64,000 nt of DNA from Beijerinckiaceae bacterium (lineage in GTDB: Bacteria; Pseudomonadota; Alphaproteobacteria; Rhizobiales; Beijerinckiaceae): positions 171,064 to 235,063 of the forward strand of contig CANGBC010000003.1 in assembly GCA_947452005.1 (NCBI GenBank), read 5' to 3'. Made by a program: the position numbers and the translations under genes. This document shows, one piece after another, positions 35,562-44,241 of this stretch (position 1 is the stretch's first letter; every line of letters starts with the position of its first letter). The notes under the pieces were generated by a model. The model was not told the origin of the DNA. It made no database searches and worked only from the letters and a program-made list of their open reading frames with translations.

Positions 35562-36335
35562 ATGCAGGACGTCAAAGATCCTGAAGAAAAGAACGGCGCG
35601 CAAGTTGGCATTCAAGTCATCGCGCGTGCGGCCAGCATTTTGCGCACGCTTGAGAACCATCCTGACGGGCTGAGCCTTGGGCAGATTGCCAAATCTGTCG
35701 ATCTGGCACGCTCGACTGTGCAGCGCATTGTCGCCGCACTTGCGGCTGAAGACTTGGTCATTGCATCCGGCCCGGGCGATGTGCGCATCGGCCCTGCTCT
35801 TGTTCGCATTGCAGCATCGGCGGGCTCCAACACTGCGGACATTATCCGTCCCTATCTGCGCGCTCTGGGCGAAGGGGTCGGCGAGACAGTTGATCTGGCT
35901 GTCTTGTCAGGCGGCTCCACGGTTTTTGTCGATCAGGTGCCAGGCCGCCACCGCCTTGTGGCCGTCTCGGCTGTCGGCGAGCGCTTTCCGCTGCACTGCA
36001 CAGCCAATGGCAAGGCCATCCTGTCCTGTTTCTCGCCCGAAGATGCCGAAGAGCTCATCGATAAGAGCTTGGCCGAGCATCCTGATTTTCCGCTGAAACA
36101 TCGCGCCAAGCTGCATGCCGAGCTTGAGGAGATCCGCAAGACCAATCTGGCTTTTGACCTTGAAGAACATGGCGAAGGCATTTCGGCGGTCGGCATTGCT
36201 CTGCTCGACACGATGGGCCGACCTATTGCTGTCTCGATTCCCGTACCCTCGCAGCGCTTCGCTGAGCAGCAGGACGATTTGTCTCGCCAGCTCAAAGCCT
36301 TCCGAAAACGCATCCGCGCTGCCATGGCGCGTTGA
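35562..36335 (+). CDS. IclR family transcriptional regulator
   Basis: 257 residues from the ATG at 35562, preceded by AAGGAGGA; a longer frame upstream runs through the intergenic region and is unlikely. The N-terminal winged helix is visible (ASILRTLENHPDGLSLGQIA, then VDLARSTVQRIVAAL), followed by the GAF-like effector domain with LHCTANGKAILSCF and FDLEEHGEGISAVGI, both family hallmarks. It sits between the cyclase operon and the TRAP operon, with the same motif in front of each, so it likely regulates both in response to an acid intermediate. Confidence 0.92.
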   Translation: MQDVKDPEEKNGAQVGIQVIARAASILRTLENHPDGLSLGQIAKSVDLARSTVQRIVAALAAEDLVIASGPGDVRIGPALVRIAASAGSNTADIIRPYLRALGEGVGETVDLAVLSGGSTVFVDQVPGRHRLVAVSAVGERFPLHCTANGKAILSCFSPEDAEELIDKSLAEHPDFPLKHRAKLHAELEEIRKTNLAFDLEEHGEGISAVGIALLDTMGRPIAVSIPVPSQRFAEQQDDLSRQLKAFRKRIRAAMAR

Positions 36336-36393
36336 GCGCTGGACTACCAATGGAGGGGTGCAAGACTTCGCTCCCCTCCTTGACGGGGTATCG

Positions 36394-36425
36394 CCATGCG
36401 GTACTCTAGTTCCATGATACGGTAC
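36394..36425. promoter_or_regulatory. candidate IclR operator upstream of the TRAP operon
   Basis: CCATGATACGGTAC (36412-36425) matches the 35471 site at 13 of 14 bases. A shortened direct copy, CCATGCGGTAC, lies at 36394-36404. The pair is 59 to 80 bases upstream of the dctP-like start codon, a normal operator position. Confidence 0.55.
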
Positions 36426-36483
36426 AGGCTGCACCAAAAGAGTGCTCCGGCCGATCAGGAAGAGGAAAGCAAGGAGGAACACC

Positions 36484-37494
36484 ATGAGCATGACTCGTCG
36501 CGCGCTCGCTGGAAGCATCGCGTCCGCTGCACTGATCGCATCCTGCACTTTCGCTGTCGCACAGACCGTTGAGCTGAAAGTCTCGCATTACTTGCCGCCG
36601 AACCACACGTTCCAGAAGGAACTCGTGCGTTGGGGCGAAGAGCTGTCCGAAAAGTCGGGTGGCCGTTTGAAGCTCAACATTTTCCCTGCCTCACAGCTCG
36701 GCCCCGTCAATCGCCAGTTTGATCTCGCGCGCTCTGGCGTGGCGGATATCGCCGTTGGCCTGCATGGCGCAACGCCGGGCCGCTATGCCACGACTGAACT
36801 CGTCAGCCTGCCTTATGTGCATCCCAAAGCTGGCGACAACAGTGCTGTCACCTCGAAGCGCCTGACGGAACTGGCTCCAGAATTTCTCGCCGCCGAACAT
36901 AACGGCTTGAAGATCCTCTGGATGGCTGTGACCAATCCGCTGATGTTCCACACAGCCAACAAGAAGATCACCACCGCTGCTGACTTCAAGGGCCTGCGCA
37001 TCCGCTATGCGGGTGAACAATTTGCGCAGATCATCCCCGCGCTGGGCGCGGTGCCGCTGCCCGTGCCGCCCGCTGAAACGCAGGACGGTCTGGCCAAGGG
37101 AATCATTGATGGCGCGACCTTCCCATATGAAGCCACGCAGAGCTTTGATCTGGGCACGGTTGTGAAATATTCGCTGGAACCGGGCGTCTCGACAGCGACC
37201 TTTGCTGTTGTCATGAACCCTGCGAAATATGCCTCATTGCCGGATGATCTGAAGAAGCTGATCGACACCACGACCGGCCCGGAACGCGCTGAAGCTTTCG
37301 GCAAAGCATTTGACGAAAACGAAAAGCATGGTCGCCAATATATGATCGACAAGAAGGTCGAGATCACCAAGCTTTCGGATGCAGAACTCGCCAACATCCA
37401 GAAGACGCTGGCACCAATTGTCGACAAGGCAACCAGCGCGTTGGAAAAGGACGGCAAGCCGGGGAAGAAATTCCTCGACGCCTATCAGAAGTAA
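36484..37494 (+). CDS. dctP: TRAP transporter substrate-binding protein (DctP family)
   Basis: 336 residues from the ATG at 36484, with AAGGAGGA upstream. Signal peptide MSMTRRALAGSIASAALIASCTFAVAQ. The mature protein shows the DctP fold (LKVSHYLPPNHTFQKELVRW, then GLRIRYAGEQFAQIIPALGA), in which the conserved arginine of RIRYAG binds the carboxylate of the ligand. The symbol denotes the family; a C4-dicarboxylate specificity is not implied. It starts the TRAP operon under the putative IclR site and is separated from the membrane genes by a hairpin that would favour excess binding protein. Confidence 0.9.
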   Translation: MSMTRRALAGSIASAALIASCTFAVAQTVELKVSHYLPPNHTFQKELVRWGEELSEKSGGRLKLNIFPASQLGPVNRQFDLARSGVADIAVGLHGATPGRYATTELVSLPYVHPKAGDNSAVTSKRLTELAPEFLAAEHNGLKILWMAVTNPLMFHTANKKITTAADFKGLRIRYAGEQFAQIIPALGAVPLPVPPAETQDGLAKGIIDGATFPYEATQSFDLGTVVKYSLEPGVSTATFAVVMNPAKYASLPDDLKKLIDTTTGPERAEAFGKAFDENEKHGRQYMIDKKVEITKLSDAELANIQKTLAPIVDKATSALEKDGKPGKKFLDAYQK

Positions 37495-37507
37495 TCCAAA
37501 CTGATTG

Positions 37508-37537
37508 AGGCCGGCGCCTTTTGGGTGCCGGCCTTTT
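37508..37537 (+). terminator. intra-operon attenuator between binding protein and membrane genes
   Basis: AGGCCGGCGCC (37508-37518) and GGTGCCGGCCT (37524-37534) form a GC-rich stem around TTTTG, followed by TTTTCTCTT. The hairpin lies in the 62-base gap after dctP; partial termination would give more binding protein than membrane subunits, as is common in binding-protein operons. Confidence 0.75.
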
Positions 37538-37556
37538 CTCTTGTCAGGGTTCCACC

Positions 37557-38045
37557 ATGTTGCGTTTTGCAGAAGCTATGAAGAACGCGCAATTGCGCCT
37601 CGCCATGCTCGCACTCTTCGTCATGATGATGATCATCGTCTGCGATGTGACCATGCGCTATGTCTTCTCAAGCCCCATTCATGGCGCTTATGACGTGGTT
37701 GAAGTCAGCCTCCTGATCTTCGTCTACCACGGCCTCTCGGCCTGCTTTCTGGCCAGACAGAACATCGTCATCGATCTGATCGACAATATCGTTTCTGCAC
37801 GCGTCACCCATGCGCTGGTGCGCCTGTCTGACCTCATCACCATCGGCATGCTGGCCTTGATGATCTGGGCCATGTTCGACCCGGCCTCGCAGGCTTTCGA
37901 ATATGGCGACAAGAAACTCGAACTCGGTTTGAAGCTCTGGATTCTCTGGGGCATCGCCATTGCAGGCCTTGCCGGCACACTCTTTTGCACGCTGGGCGCT
38001 CTCGCCAAGCCTGTTGTCACATCGCATGGCGGAGAACGGATGTGA
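37557..38045 (+). CDS. dctQ: TRAP transporter small membrane subunit (DctQ family)
   Basis: 162 residues from the ATG at 37557. Four hydrophobic segments and the family stretch VCDVTMRYVFSSPIHGAYDV near the first loop identify the small TRAP subunit. It pairs with the large subunit encoded immediately downstream, whose GTG start overlaps this stop by four bases (GTGA). The symbol denotes the family only. Confidence 0.9.
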   Translation: MLRFAEAMKNAQLRLAMLALFVMMMIIVCDVTMRYVFSSPIHGAYDVVEVSLLIFVYHGLSACFLARQNIVIDLIDNIVSARVTHALVRLSDLITIGMLALMIWAMFDPASQAFEYGDKKLELGLKLWILWGIAIAGLAGTLFCTLGALAKPVVTSHGGERM

Positions 38046-39346
38046 GCAATCAATGGATAGGCGCCTGCGGCGTCCTCTCCCTTTTCGTTCTGCTCTTTTT
38101 GCGCGTGCCTGTCTGGGCGGCGCTGATGCTCGTGGGGGTGGTCGGCAATACGATTGTCGGCGGATGGGGCTCGTCTTTTGCCATTCTCGGCACAACGGCT
38201 TTTGATACATCCTCGGCCTACACGCTCTCAGTCATCCCGCTTTTCATCCTGATGGGTGACGTGGCGTCCTCCACGCGTCTGTCGGCGGATCTGTTCAATG
38301 CCGCGCGCGTGCTTCTGTCTGGTATTCGCGGCGGCCTGTCAGTGGCGGCCATTGGCGCTGCTGCCTGCTTTGGCGCGGTTTGCGGATCATCGGTGGCAAC
38401 TGCCGCAACAATGACAAAGATCGCTTTGCCGGAAATGCGCAAGGCTGGTTATGACGATGGGCTGGCCACTGGCTCGATTGCGGCGGGTGGGAGCCTTGGC
38501 ATTCTGATACCGCCCTCGATCATTCTCGTGATCTATGCGGCCATTGCCGAGCAAAGCGTGCCGAAGCTTTTCGCGGCGGCACTGATCCCCGGCCTCGTGC
38601 TCACCGCCATCTACATTATCGTGGCGCTCGTCATTGCGCATCTGCGCCCTGAATATGCGCCCACCGTTGCCAATGTGACATGGAAAGAGCGGCTGGATGC
38701 TCTGCGCCAGCCCTGGCAATTCCTGCTGCTGTTCATCGTCACGATTGGCGGCATTTATGCGGGCGTCTTCTCACCCACCGAGGCTGCTGCCATCGGTGCC
38801 TTTGGTGCAATCCTGCTGGGCCTTGTCGGGCGGCGCCTCACCATAAGTCAGATGATCAAAGCGATTGAAGGCACGGTCATCACCAGCGCCCTTCTCTTTG
38901 TCATCATCATCGGCGCGACCCTGTTTGCCTATTTCATTGTGCAAACCCAATTGCCGTTGCTGCTGTCGAGCCTCGCGCAATCCATGCAGCTCAATGCCCT
39001 CACCGTGATGATCATCATCGTCCTCGCCTATGTGATCATCGGCTGTTTTCTGGAAGGCATTGGCATGGTGCTCATTACCGTACCGGTCTTCCTGCCGCTG
39101 GTGGTGAAATTCGGCTACGATCCGATCTGGTTCTCGATCATCGTCGTGATTGTTGTGGAACTGGGCTTGATCCATCCACCTGTGGGCATGAATCTGTTCG
39201 TCATTCAGGCGCAGGCGCCTGATGTGAAACTCACGGCCATCTATCGCGGCATCATCCCGTTCCTGATCGCGCCCTTCTTGCTCATCGCGCTTCTGCTCAT
39301 CTTCCCCGAGCTTGCGCTTTGGCTTCCCAGAAAGCTCTACGGCTAA
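38042..39346 (+). CDS. dctM: TRAP transporter large membrane subunit (DctM family)
   Basis: 434 residues from a GTG at 38042. About twelve membrane segments; AAACFGAVCGSSVATAATM, GSIAAGGSLGILIPPSI, and GVFSPTEAAAIGAFGAI are the conserved DctM helices and re-entrant loops that carry Na+-coupled transport. It forms the permease together with the DctQ subunit. A 2-hydroxyacid dehydrogenase gene begins one base after the stop codon, linking the imported acid to redox chemistry. Confidence 0.92.
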   Translation: MSNQWIGACGVLSLFVLLFLRVPVWAALMLVGVVGNTIVGGWGSSFAILGTTAFDTSSAYTLSVIPLFILMGDVASSTRLSADLFNAARVLLSGIRGGLSVAAIGAAACFGAVCGSSVATAATMTKIALPEMRKAGYDDGLATGSIAAGGSLGILIPPSIILVIYAAIAEQSVPKLFAAALIPGLVLTAIYIIVALVIAHLRPEYAPTVANVTWKERLDALRQPWQFLLLFIVTIGGIYAGVFSPTEAAAIGAFGAILLGLVGRRLTISQMIKAIEGTVITSALLFVIIIGATLFAYFIVQTQLPLLLSSLAQSMQLNALTVMIIIVLAYVIIGCFLEGIGMVLITVPVFLPLVVKFGYDPIWFSIIVVIVVELGLIHPPVGMNLFVIQAQAPDVKLTAIYRGIIPFLIAPFLLIALLLIFPELALWLPRKLYG

Positions 39347-39347
39347 C

Positions 39348-40289
39348 ATGACCATCAAAATCGCCATCATCGAAGAACCCGATGAGCACCTCGCTGAACG
39401 CCTGCGCGCAGAAGTGCCGGGCATCAGTGTTCATGCGGGAAAGTCAGAGGCCGAAATCCTGCCCCATTGCGCCAGCGCTGACGTGCTGATGGGTCTGGCG
39501 CAATCAATCACGCCTGCCATGGTGAAGGCAGCCACAGGGCTCAAATGGATTCAGGCGCTGACAACCGGGGTGGACCCGCTCAAAGCCATGAAAGAGCTCG
39601 ACCCCAAAATCCAGATCACCTCGGGGCGCGGTATTCACGGCCCGCAAATGAGCGAGCTTGCCTTTCTCTACATGCTCAATTTTGCGCGTGACATCCGCAC
39701 GGTCATACAGGATCAGACGGATAAAAATTTCGAGCGTCGCCCGCAGCGCCTGCTCTGGAACAAGACTGTCGTCATTGTCGGCGTGGGTGTGATCTCGGAA
39801 GATCTGGCGCGCTGCTGCAAAGCCTTCGGCATGAATGTCATCGGCATTACATCTCGCACATCTGTTCCCAATTTTGATAAGCTGATGCCGCGCGAGCAGC
39901 TCAAAGAGGCCGCCAGCCTCGCTGACTTTCTGATAGCCGTTCTGCCGCTCACGCCGGAAACACGCGGGATCATTGATGGAGCCGTGCTCGATGCCATGCC
40001 GCGTCACGGCGTGTTCATCAACATTGCCCGCGGCCCCGTGGTGAAAGAAGACGAACTCATTGACCGCCTGCAACGCAAAGTGATTGCAGGCGCTGGCCTC
40101 GATACATTTGTGGAAGAGCCCCTGCCCGCCACAAGCCCGCTGTGGTCGATGGAAAATGTCATCATCACGCCCCATATCGGTGGCAAGAGCGAGAGCTATG
40201 TTGACCAGATCCTGCCGCTGATCGCGCATAATGTGCGCGCCTTCCAGGAAGGCCGGCCGCAGGATTTCAAAAATCGCGTTGAACGCTAA
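39348..40289 (+). CDS. D-2-hydroxyacid dehydrogenase (NAD(P)-dependent)
   Basis: 313 residues from the ATG at 39348, one base after the TRAP permease stop. Motifs: VVIVGVGVISEDLA for nucleotide binding, catalytic R228 (NIARGPVV), E257 (FVEEPLP) and H276 (TPHIGG). Arg-containing GITSRTS at the end of the second strand favours NADP(H). It resembles the dehydrogenase at 28318 in length and motif wording, and like it sits directly after a binding-protein-dependent uptake gene set. Probable role: interconversion of the imported 2-hydroxy/2-oxo acid. Confidence 0.88.
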   Translation: MTIKIAIIEEPDEHLAERLRAEVPGISVHAGKSEAEILPHCASADVLMGLAQSITPAMVKAATGLKWIQALTTGVDPLKAMKELDPKIQITSGRGIHGPQMSELAFLYMLNFARDIRTVIQDQTDKNFERRPQRLLWNKTVVIVGVGVISEDLARCCKAFGMNVIGITSRTSVPNFDKLMPREQLKEAASLADFLIAVLPLTPETRGIIDGAVLDAMPRHGVFINIARGPVVKEDELIDRLQRKVIAGAGLDTFVEEPLPATSPLWSMENVIITPHIGGKSESYVDQILPLIAHNVRAFQEGRPQDFKNRVER

Positions 40290-40315
40290 GAGACAGATCA
40301 CAAGAGGAACGCCTG

Positions 40316-41284
40316 ATGTCCATCAAGAAGATCGCGCTGGAAGAACATTTTATGGCGCCCGATTTCACCGATTATTGGGCTACCACCTTCGGCAATATCT
40401 CGCCTGAACTCTCCGACAAAGCGCTCGGCGCCTTGTCCGATTTCGGTGCGCGCCGCTTGGATGACATGGACAAAAACGGCATTGAGATCGCCATTCTAGG
40501 CCTTGCTGGCCCCGGCGTTCAGGCTGAAAAAGACACCACGCTCGCCGTCAAGCGCGCGCGTGAGGTGAATGATTTTCTGGCAGCCGAGGTCTCCAAGAAT
40601 ACCAAACGTTACGGCGGGCTCGCCCATGTCGCCGTGCAGGATGCGAAAGCTGCTGCAGATGAACTCGAGCGCTGCATCACGCAGCTGGGCTTCTCCGGTG
40701 TCATGATCAATGGCGCAACCAATGGCATGTATCTGGATGACCCGAGCATCGAAGTGTTTTGGGAGCGCGCAGCGGCTTTGAAGGCGCCTGTCTATATCCA
40801 CCCCAACAATCCGATTGATCACCCCTCCATGTTCAACGGCCACCCCGAACTCTGGGGACCGATGTGGAGCTGGGGCGTCGAGACAGCAACGCATGCCATG
40901 CGCATCGTGACCTCTGGCATCTTTGAGCGTTATCCCGATGCGAAAATCATTCTGGGGCACATGGGCGAGGCCATTCCCTTCCAGCTCTGGCGCATCGACA
41001 GCCGCTGGGCCATTGCCAATCGGCAAGGCCTGACGCTGAAAGAACCGCCGAGCCATTACATCCGCAAGAATATTATGGTGACGACGTCAGGCGTCTGCTC
41101 AGAAGAGCCGCTGCATTGCGCGCTCAACGCTTTGGGCGGCGACAATGTGATGTTCTCCGCCGATTACCCGTTCGAGCGCACAGCCGAAGCCAGCCACTTC
41201 ATCGAGAATGCAAAAATCGATGAGGCAAAGCGGCAGAAAATCTGCTGGGACAATGCCAAGCGGATTTTGAACCTGAAAGTCTGA
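40316..41284 (+). CDS. Gamma-resorcylate/2,3-dihydroxybenzoate decarboxylase-like amidohydrolase
   Basis: 322 residues; AAGAGGAAC upstream. The N-terminus MSIKKIALEEHF gives the ExH metal motif (E9/E10, H11) characteristic of gamma-resorcylate and dihydroxybenzoate decarboxylases rather than hydrolytic HxH enzymes. Further ligands are H162 (VYIHPNN), H215 (ILGHMGEAIPF) and D283 (FSADYPFE). These enzymes remove CO2 from ortho-hydroxylated aromatic acids without cofactor besides a divalent metal, and some act on non-aromatic acids. It ends the TRAP operon, so its substrate may be the imported acid. Confidence 0.85.
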   Translation: MSIKKIALEEHFMAPDFTDYWATTFGNISPELSDKALGALSDFGARRLDDMDKNGIEIAILGLAGPGVQAEKDTTLAVKRAREVNDFLAAEVSKNTKRYGGLAHVAVQDAKAAADELERCITQLGFSGVMINGATNGMYLDDPSIEVFWERAAALKAPVYIHPNNPIDHPSMFNGHPELWGPMWSWGVETATHAMRIVTSGIFERYPDAKIILGHMGEAIPFQLWRIDSRWAIANRQGLTLKEPPSHYIRKNIMVTTSGVCSEEPLHCALNALGGDNVMFSADYPFERTAEASHFIENAKIDEAKRQKICWDNAKRILNLKV

Positions 41285-41290
41285 CAATAA

Positions 41291-41320
41291 AAAAGGCGCC
41301 GGAGACGGCGCCTTTTCTTT
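41291..41320. terminator. bidirectional rho-independent terminator
   Basis: AAAAGGCGCCG (41291-41301) and CGGCGCCTTTT (41306-41316) form an 11-base stem over GAGA with T-runs on both strands. It separates the convergent decarboxylase-like gene and TTT binding protein gene. Confidence 0.88.
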
Positions 41321-42309
41321 TACTCGGGCTGAATGCCTGCGGCCTGAATGACCTCGGCCCAGCGTTTGACGTCGCGGGCGATAATGTCTTTCAGACGATC
41401 CGGCCCGCCACCAATCACCTGCAGAGCCTGCGCATCAAGCTTGGATTTGATGTCTGGATCATTCAGCATGGCATTGAGGTCGGTATTATATTTAGCCACC
41501 ACATCAGCAGGCGTGCCGGCCGGTGCGAGGATTGCCCACCAATTATCAATATCGATGCCCGCAACACCGGCCTCTGTCATGGTCGGCACCTCAGGGGCCA
41601 GCGCAATGCGCTTGTCGCCAGAGACCGCAAGCACTTTCACGTCGCCACCCTTGGACAAAGACACGGCCTGAAGGGCCGGCATAAACATGCCGCCAATATG
41701 GCCGCCAGCGAGATCCTGCATGGCGCCAGCGAGCTGACGGTAAGGCACGTGGCGCAATTGCGATTTGGATTTCTGGTTGAACAGTTCCAACGCAATGTGA
41801 TGGGGCGAGCCCGGACCCGGCGAGCCGAAATTGATTTCATTCGGCTTGGCTTTGGCCAGCGCCACAAGCTCGGCAAATGTATTGACACCAAGCGACTTGT
41901 GCACGGCGCAGGCGAAGACCGAATAGACGAGGCCCGCGACCGGCGCGAAATTGGCGACCGGATCATAGGGCACGTTCTTGAACAGACTGACATTCATGAC
42001 CAGCGTGTTGGCTGTCACCAGCATGGTCGTCCCATCGGGCGTGGCGCGCGCCACAGCCTGCGTGCCAATATTGCCCGATGCGCCCACGCGATTGTCGACG
42101 ATGATCGTCTGCTTCCATTTCTGTTGCAGATATTGGGCGCAGATGCGGCCAATCGTGTCGGGGCCGGAGCCCGCGCTGAACGGCACGATAAAAGTGATAT
42201 TCTTGTCGCCGCCAGCGACCTGCGCCTGTGCGCCTGGAACGAATGAGGCCAGGCTTGTGCCCGCCAGAATCCCGGCAACGCCACGACGCGTAAATGTATT
42301 GGAAGCCAT
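41320..42309 (-). CDS. TTT/Bug-family solute-binding protein (classic subgroup)
   Basis: 329 residues, CGGAG upstream. The leader MASNTFTRRGVAGILAGTSL...GAQA contains a twin arginine before the hydrophobic stretch, so Tat export is possible. The body shows IVPFSAGSGPDTIGRICAQY, VDNRVGASGNIGTQAVARA and ATPDGTTM, the classic Bug loops. It is on its own between terminators and a 132-base gap, with no enzyme or membrane gene directly coupled. Confidence 0.87.
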   Translation of the reverse strand: MASNTFTRRGVAGILAGTSLASFVPGAQAQVAGGDKNITFIVPFSAGSGPDTIGRICAQYLQQKWKQTIIVDNRVGASGNIGTQAVARATPDGTTMLVTANTLVMNVSLFKNVPYDPVANFAPVAGLVYSVFACAVHKSLGVNTFAELVALAKAKPNEINFGSPGPGSPHHIALELFNQKSKSQLRHVPYRQLAGAMQDLAGGHIGGMFMPALQAVSLSKGGDVKVLAVSGDKRIALAPEVPTMTEAGVAGIDIDNWWAILAPAGTPADVVAKYNTDLNAMLNDPDIKSKLDAQALQVIGGGPDRLKDIIARDVKRWAEVIQAAGIQPE

Positions 42310-42441
42310 AAAAAGCGCTCCGAAAGGTTTCCTCGATGATGCGGCCGGTATTCCGGCTCACCTTCACATTGTAAGGCGGCCGGGCGCCAATGGAAGCGCT
42401 ATTCCGCCCAGTCGTCACTGCGTCGATCAACCTTGCGCGCG

Positions 42442-43470
42442 CTATTTCGCCTTGCTGCCGGGCGGCTCCACCAATGCAGCAGCTTCAGCGATAATGGCAG
42501 GCGGCGAGGCATAGGCCTTTTCCAGAAAAGCCACGATCTGGCCGCCGGTCAGTGGTTCGATTTCCATCTGATTCTTGTCAGCGTCACCTAAAAACTCCGC
42601 GTCCTTCATCGTCTGATCAAATGCTTTGCGCAAAGCATTCAGCCGATCTGCGGGCGTGTCAGGTGCCGCAGCAAAGGGGCGGCCCGTTTCCTGTCGAATC
42701 AGGATCAATTCCAGAACACGCTTGCGCGCCGGGTCTGTCACCAGATCAACAACACTGGGCACGTCTGGCAGATCCGGCAAACGCTCCATGCTCATCTGCA
42801 CAATGACATTCAGCTTCTTGCCCGAAATCCAGTCGGGGCGCGAAGCCTTCATCGTCGACCATGACAAACCGCAAATACCTTCGGCCTCGCCACTTTCAAC
42901 AGCCATGGTCAACCCGCCAGCCGGATCATAGCCGGCAACCACTTTGAAACGCGTCCCCAGCAATTCATTCACGATGCGGGGCACAACGGCCGTGTTCGAG
43001 GCCGCTCCAGAGCCCGCCACAATAACCTCTCGCTTCTTGGCGTCCTCAATGGTTTTCACTGAACTGGTGTGCCAAGTCGCGCAGACATTCTGCAACTTGC
43101 CGATCGACCCAATCCAGCCGAATTTGCGCGGGTCATAACGCGCACCGGGATTGCCAAACAAGGGATCAAGCGTCGAGACATTGGCAAGAGCACCCATCGT
43201 CAGCCCGTCGCGATCAGCATTGTTGAACAATGTGCTCGCGGCTGCCAATCCGCCTGCTGCAGGCATGTTTTTGGCAATGATATTGGGCTGTCCGGGAATA
43301 TATTTCACCACATGACGGGCAAAGACGCGCGCATAAGTATCATAGCCGCCACCAGCCCCACTCGCGACCAGCATTGTGATCGACTTGCCCTTGTAGAAAT
43401 CAGCGACCGGCTCGGACGCAGCGGGCAGACTTGCCGCCACGGCCAGAAGAATGAGGGAAGATCTCTTCAT
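42442..43470 (-). CDS. TTT/Bug-family solute-binding protein
   Basis: 342 residues behind GGGAGAGACAGG. Leader MKRSSLILLAVAASLPAASE is short but hydrophobic. Mature start PVADFYKGKSITMLVASGAG places it in the DFYxGKxI subgroup, with NMPAAGGLAAASTLF and ADRDGLTMG following. It lies 27 bases after a racemase-fold gene in the same direction, repeating the binding-protein/racemase pairing seen at 1-1618. Ligand likely a small carboxylic acid acted on by that enzyme. Confidence 0.86.
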   Translation of the reverse strand: MKRSSLILLAVAASLPAASEPVADFYKGKSITMLVASGAGGGYDTYARVFARHVVKYIPGQPNIIAKNMPAAGGLAAASTLFNNADRDGLTMGALANVSTLDPLFGNPGARYDPRKFGWIGSIGKLQNVCATWHTSSVKTIEDAKKREVIVAGSGAASNTAVVPRIVNELLGTRFKVVAGYDPAGGLTMAVESGEAEGICGLSWSTMKASRPDWISGKKLNVIVQMSMERLPDLPDVPSVVDLVTDPARKRVLELILIRQETGRPFAAAPDTPADRLNALRKAFDQTMKDAEFLGDADKNQMEIEPLTGGQIVAFLEKAYASPPAIIAEAAALVEPPGSKAK

Positions 43471-43497
43471 CCTGTCTCTCCCATGTTCGGCAATCGG

Positions 43498-44241
43498 TCA
43501 AAATTCGCTGAACAAGCGACCATAGCCTTCGATCTTGTCATTGATGCCGCAGCGGCGCAGCGCATCCCAGACAATCACCTGCAAGGCCGTCATGACATTC
43601 ACGCCAAACTCTTTCTCCAACGGCTCAATGCTTTCAATTGTGGGCCAATGGGGCGACGGCATAATGATTGTATCGGCGTCTGGATATTTCTTCATCAAGG
43701 CGCGCCCCAGCTGAAGCGCGCCATCGCGGGGAATGCGCCCGATCTGATTGAACGGCGAGCCGAAGGCCATCGCGCCCAAGGTCTCGCAGTGCATATGCTC
43801 ATTATAAGATGAGATACGTGTCGTATCTTTCTCTTCATAGGGATGCGCGACGACCATTTTCTTGCAACCCAAAGCGCGCGCGGCTTTGATCTGGGCGCTC
43901 TGGCTGGTCGAGACTTTCACACCGAGGTCGGCTTCAAGATCGGACACTATTTGCTCAGCATTTTTGGTGCCGCGCGACAGATTGATCGGCACGCCACCCA
44001 GCATGATGAGATCGCATTTGGCAGCCGCCATTTCACGCGCTGCATTCATGCTGATATCGTAGGATTTATCGATTTCTTCCTTCGACCGCGTAACGATGGC
44101 CAGGCTTGTGACAACCAGCGACACGCCGTCAGGCACAATCTTGTAGAATTCATACGGGAACACTTCAGTCGTCAGCGGCGGCGAGGTATAGCCAATACGC
44201 GCGCGGTGGCCATACATCTGGTTGGGGGGCATCTGCATCAT
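43498..44241 (-). CDS. Asp/Glu racemase-superfamily protein lacking both catalytic cysteines
   Basis: 247 residues from the ATG at 44241 (AAGGACAG upstream); a longer frame to 44331 has no ribosome site. It has the maleate isomerase / arylmalonate decarboxylase fold: RIGYTSPPLTTEVFPYEF at the start, CDLIMLGGVPINLSRG where the first cysteine belongs, and TIIMPSPHWPTIESI at the second. Both positions are substituted (G83 and S196). Arylmalonate decarboxylase also has Gly at the first site but keeps Cys at the second. Either a serine-based or non-thiol mechanism, or a binding-only role, must be considered. Coupled with a TTT binding protein gene. Confidence 0.8.
   Translation of the reverse strand: MMQMPPNQMYGHRARIGYTSPPLTTEVFPYEFYKIVPDGVSLVVTSLAIVTRSKEEIDKSYDISMNAAREMAAAKCDLIMLGGVPINLSRGTKNAEQIVSDLEADLGVKVSTSQSAQIKAARALGCKKMVVAHPYEEKDTTRISSYNEHMHCETLGAMAFGSPFNQIGRIPRDGALQLGRALMKKYPDADTIIMPSPHWPTIESIEPLEKEFGVNVMTALQVIVWDALRRCGINDKIEGYGRLFSEF

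Noticed and set aside
37985..38041. ATG start 57 bases upstream for the DctM gene
   Set aside because: It would overlap the DctQ gene deeply; the GTG at 38042 gives the usual coupled GTGA overlap and normal family N-terminus.
43812..43828. Perfect palindrome AGATACG-TGT-CGTATCT, similar to the IclR motif core
   Set aside because: It is inside the coding sequence of the racemase-like gene, far from any start, and lacks the CCATG half; most likely chance.
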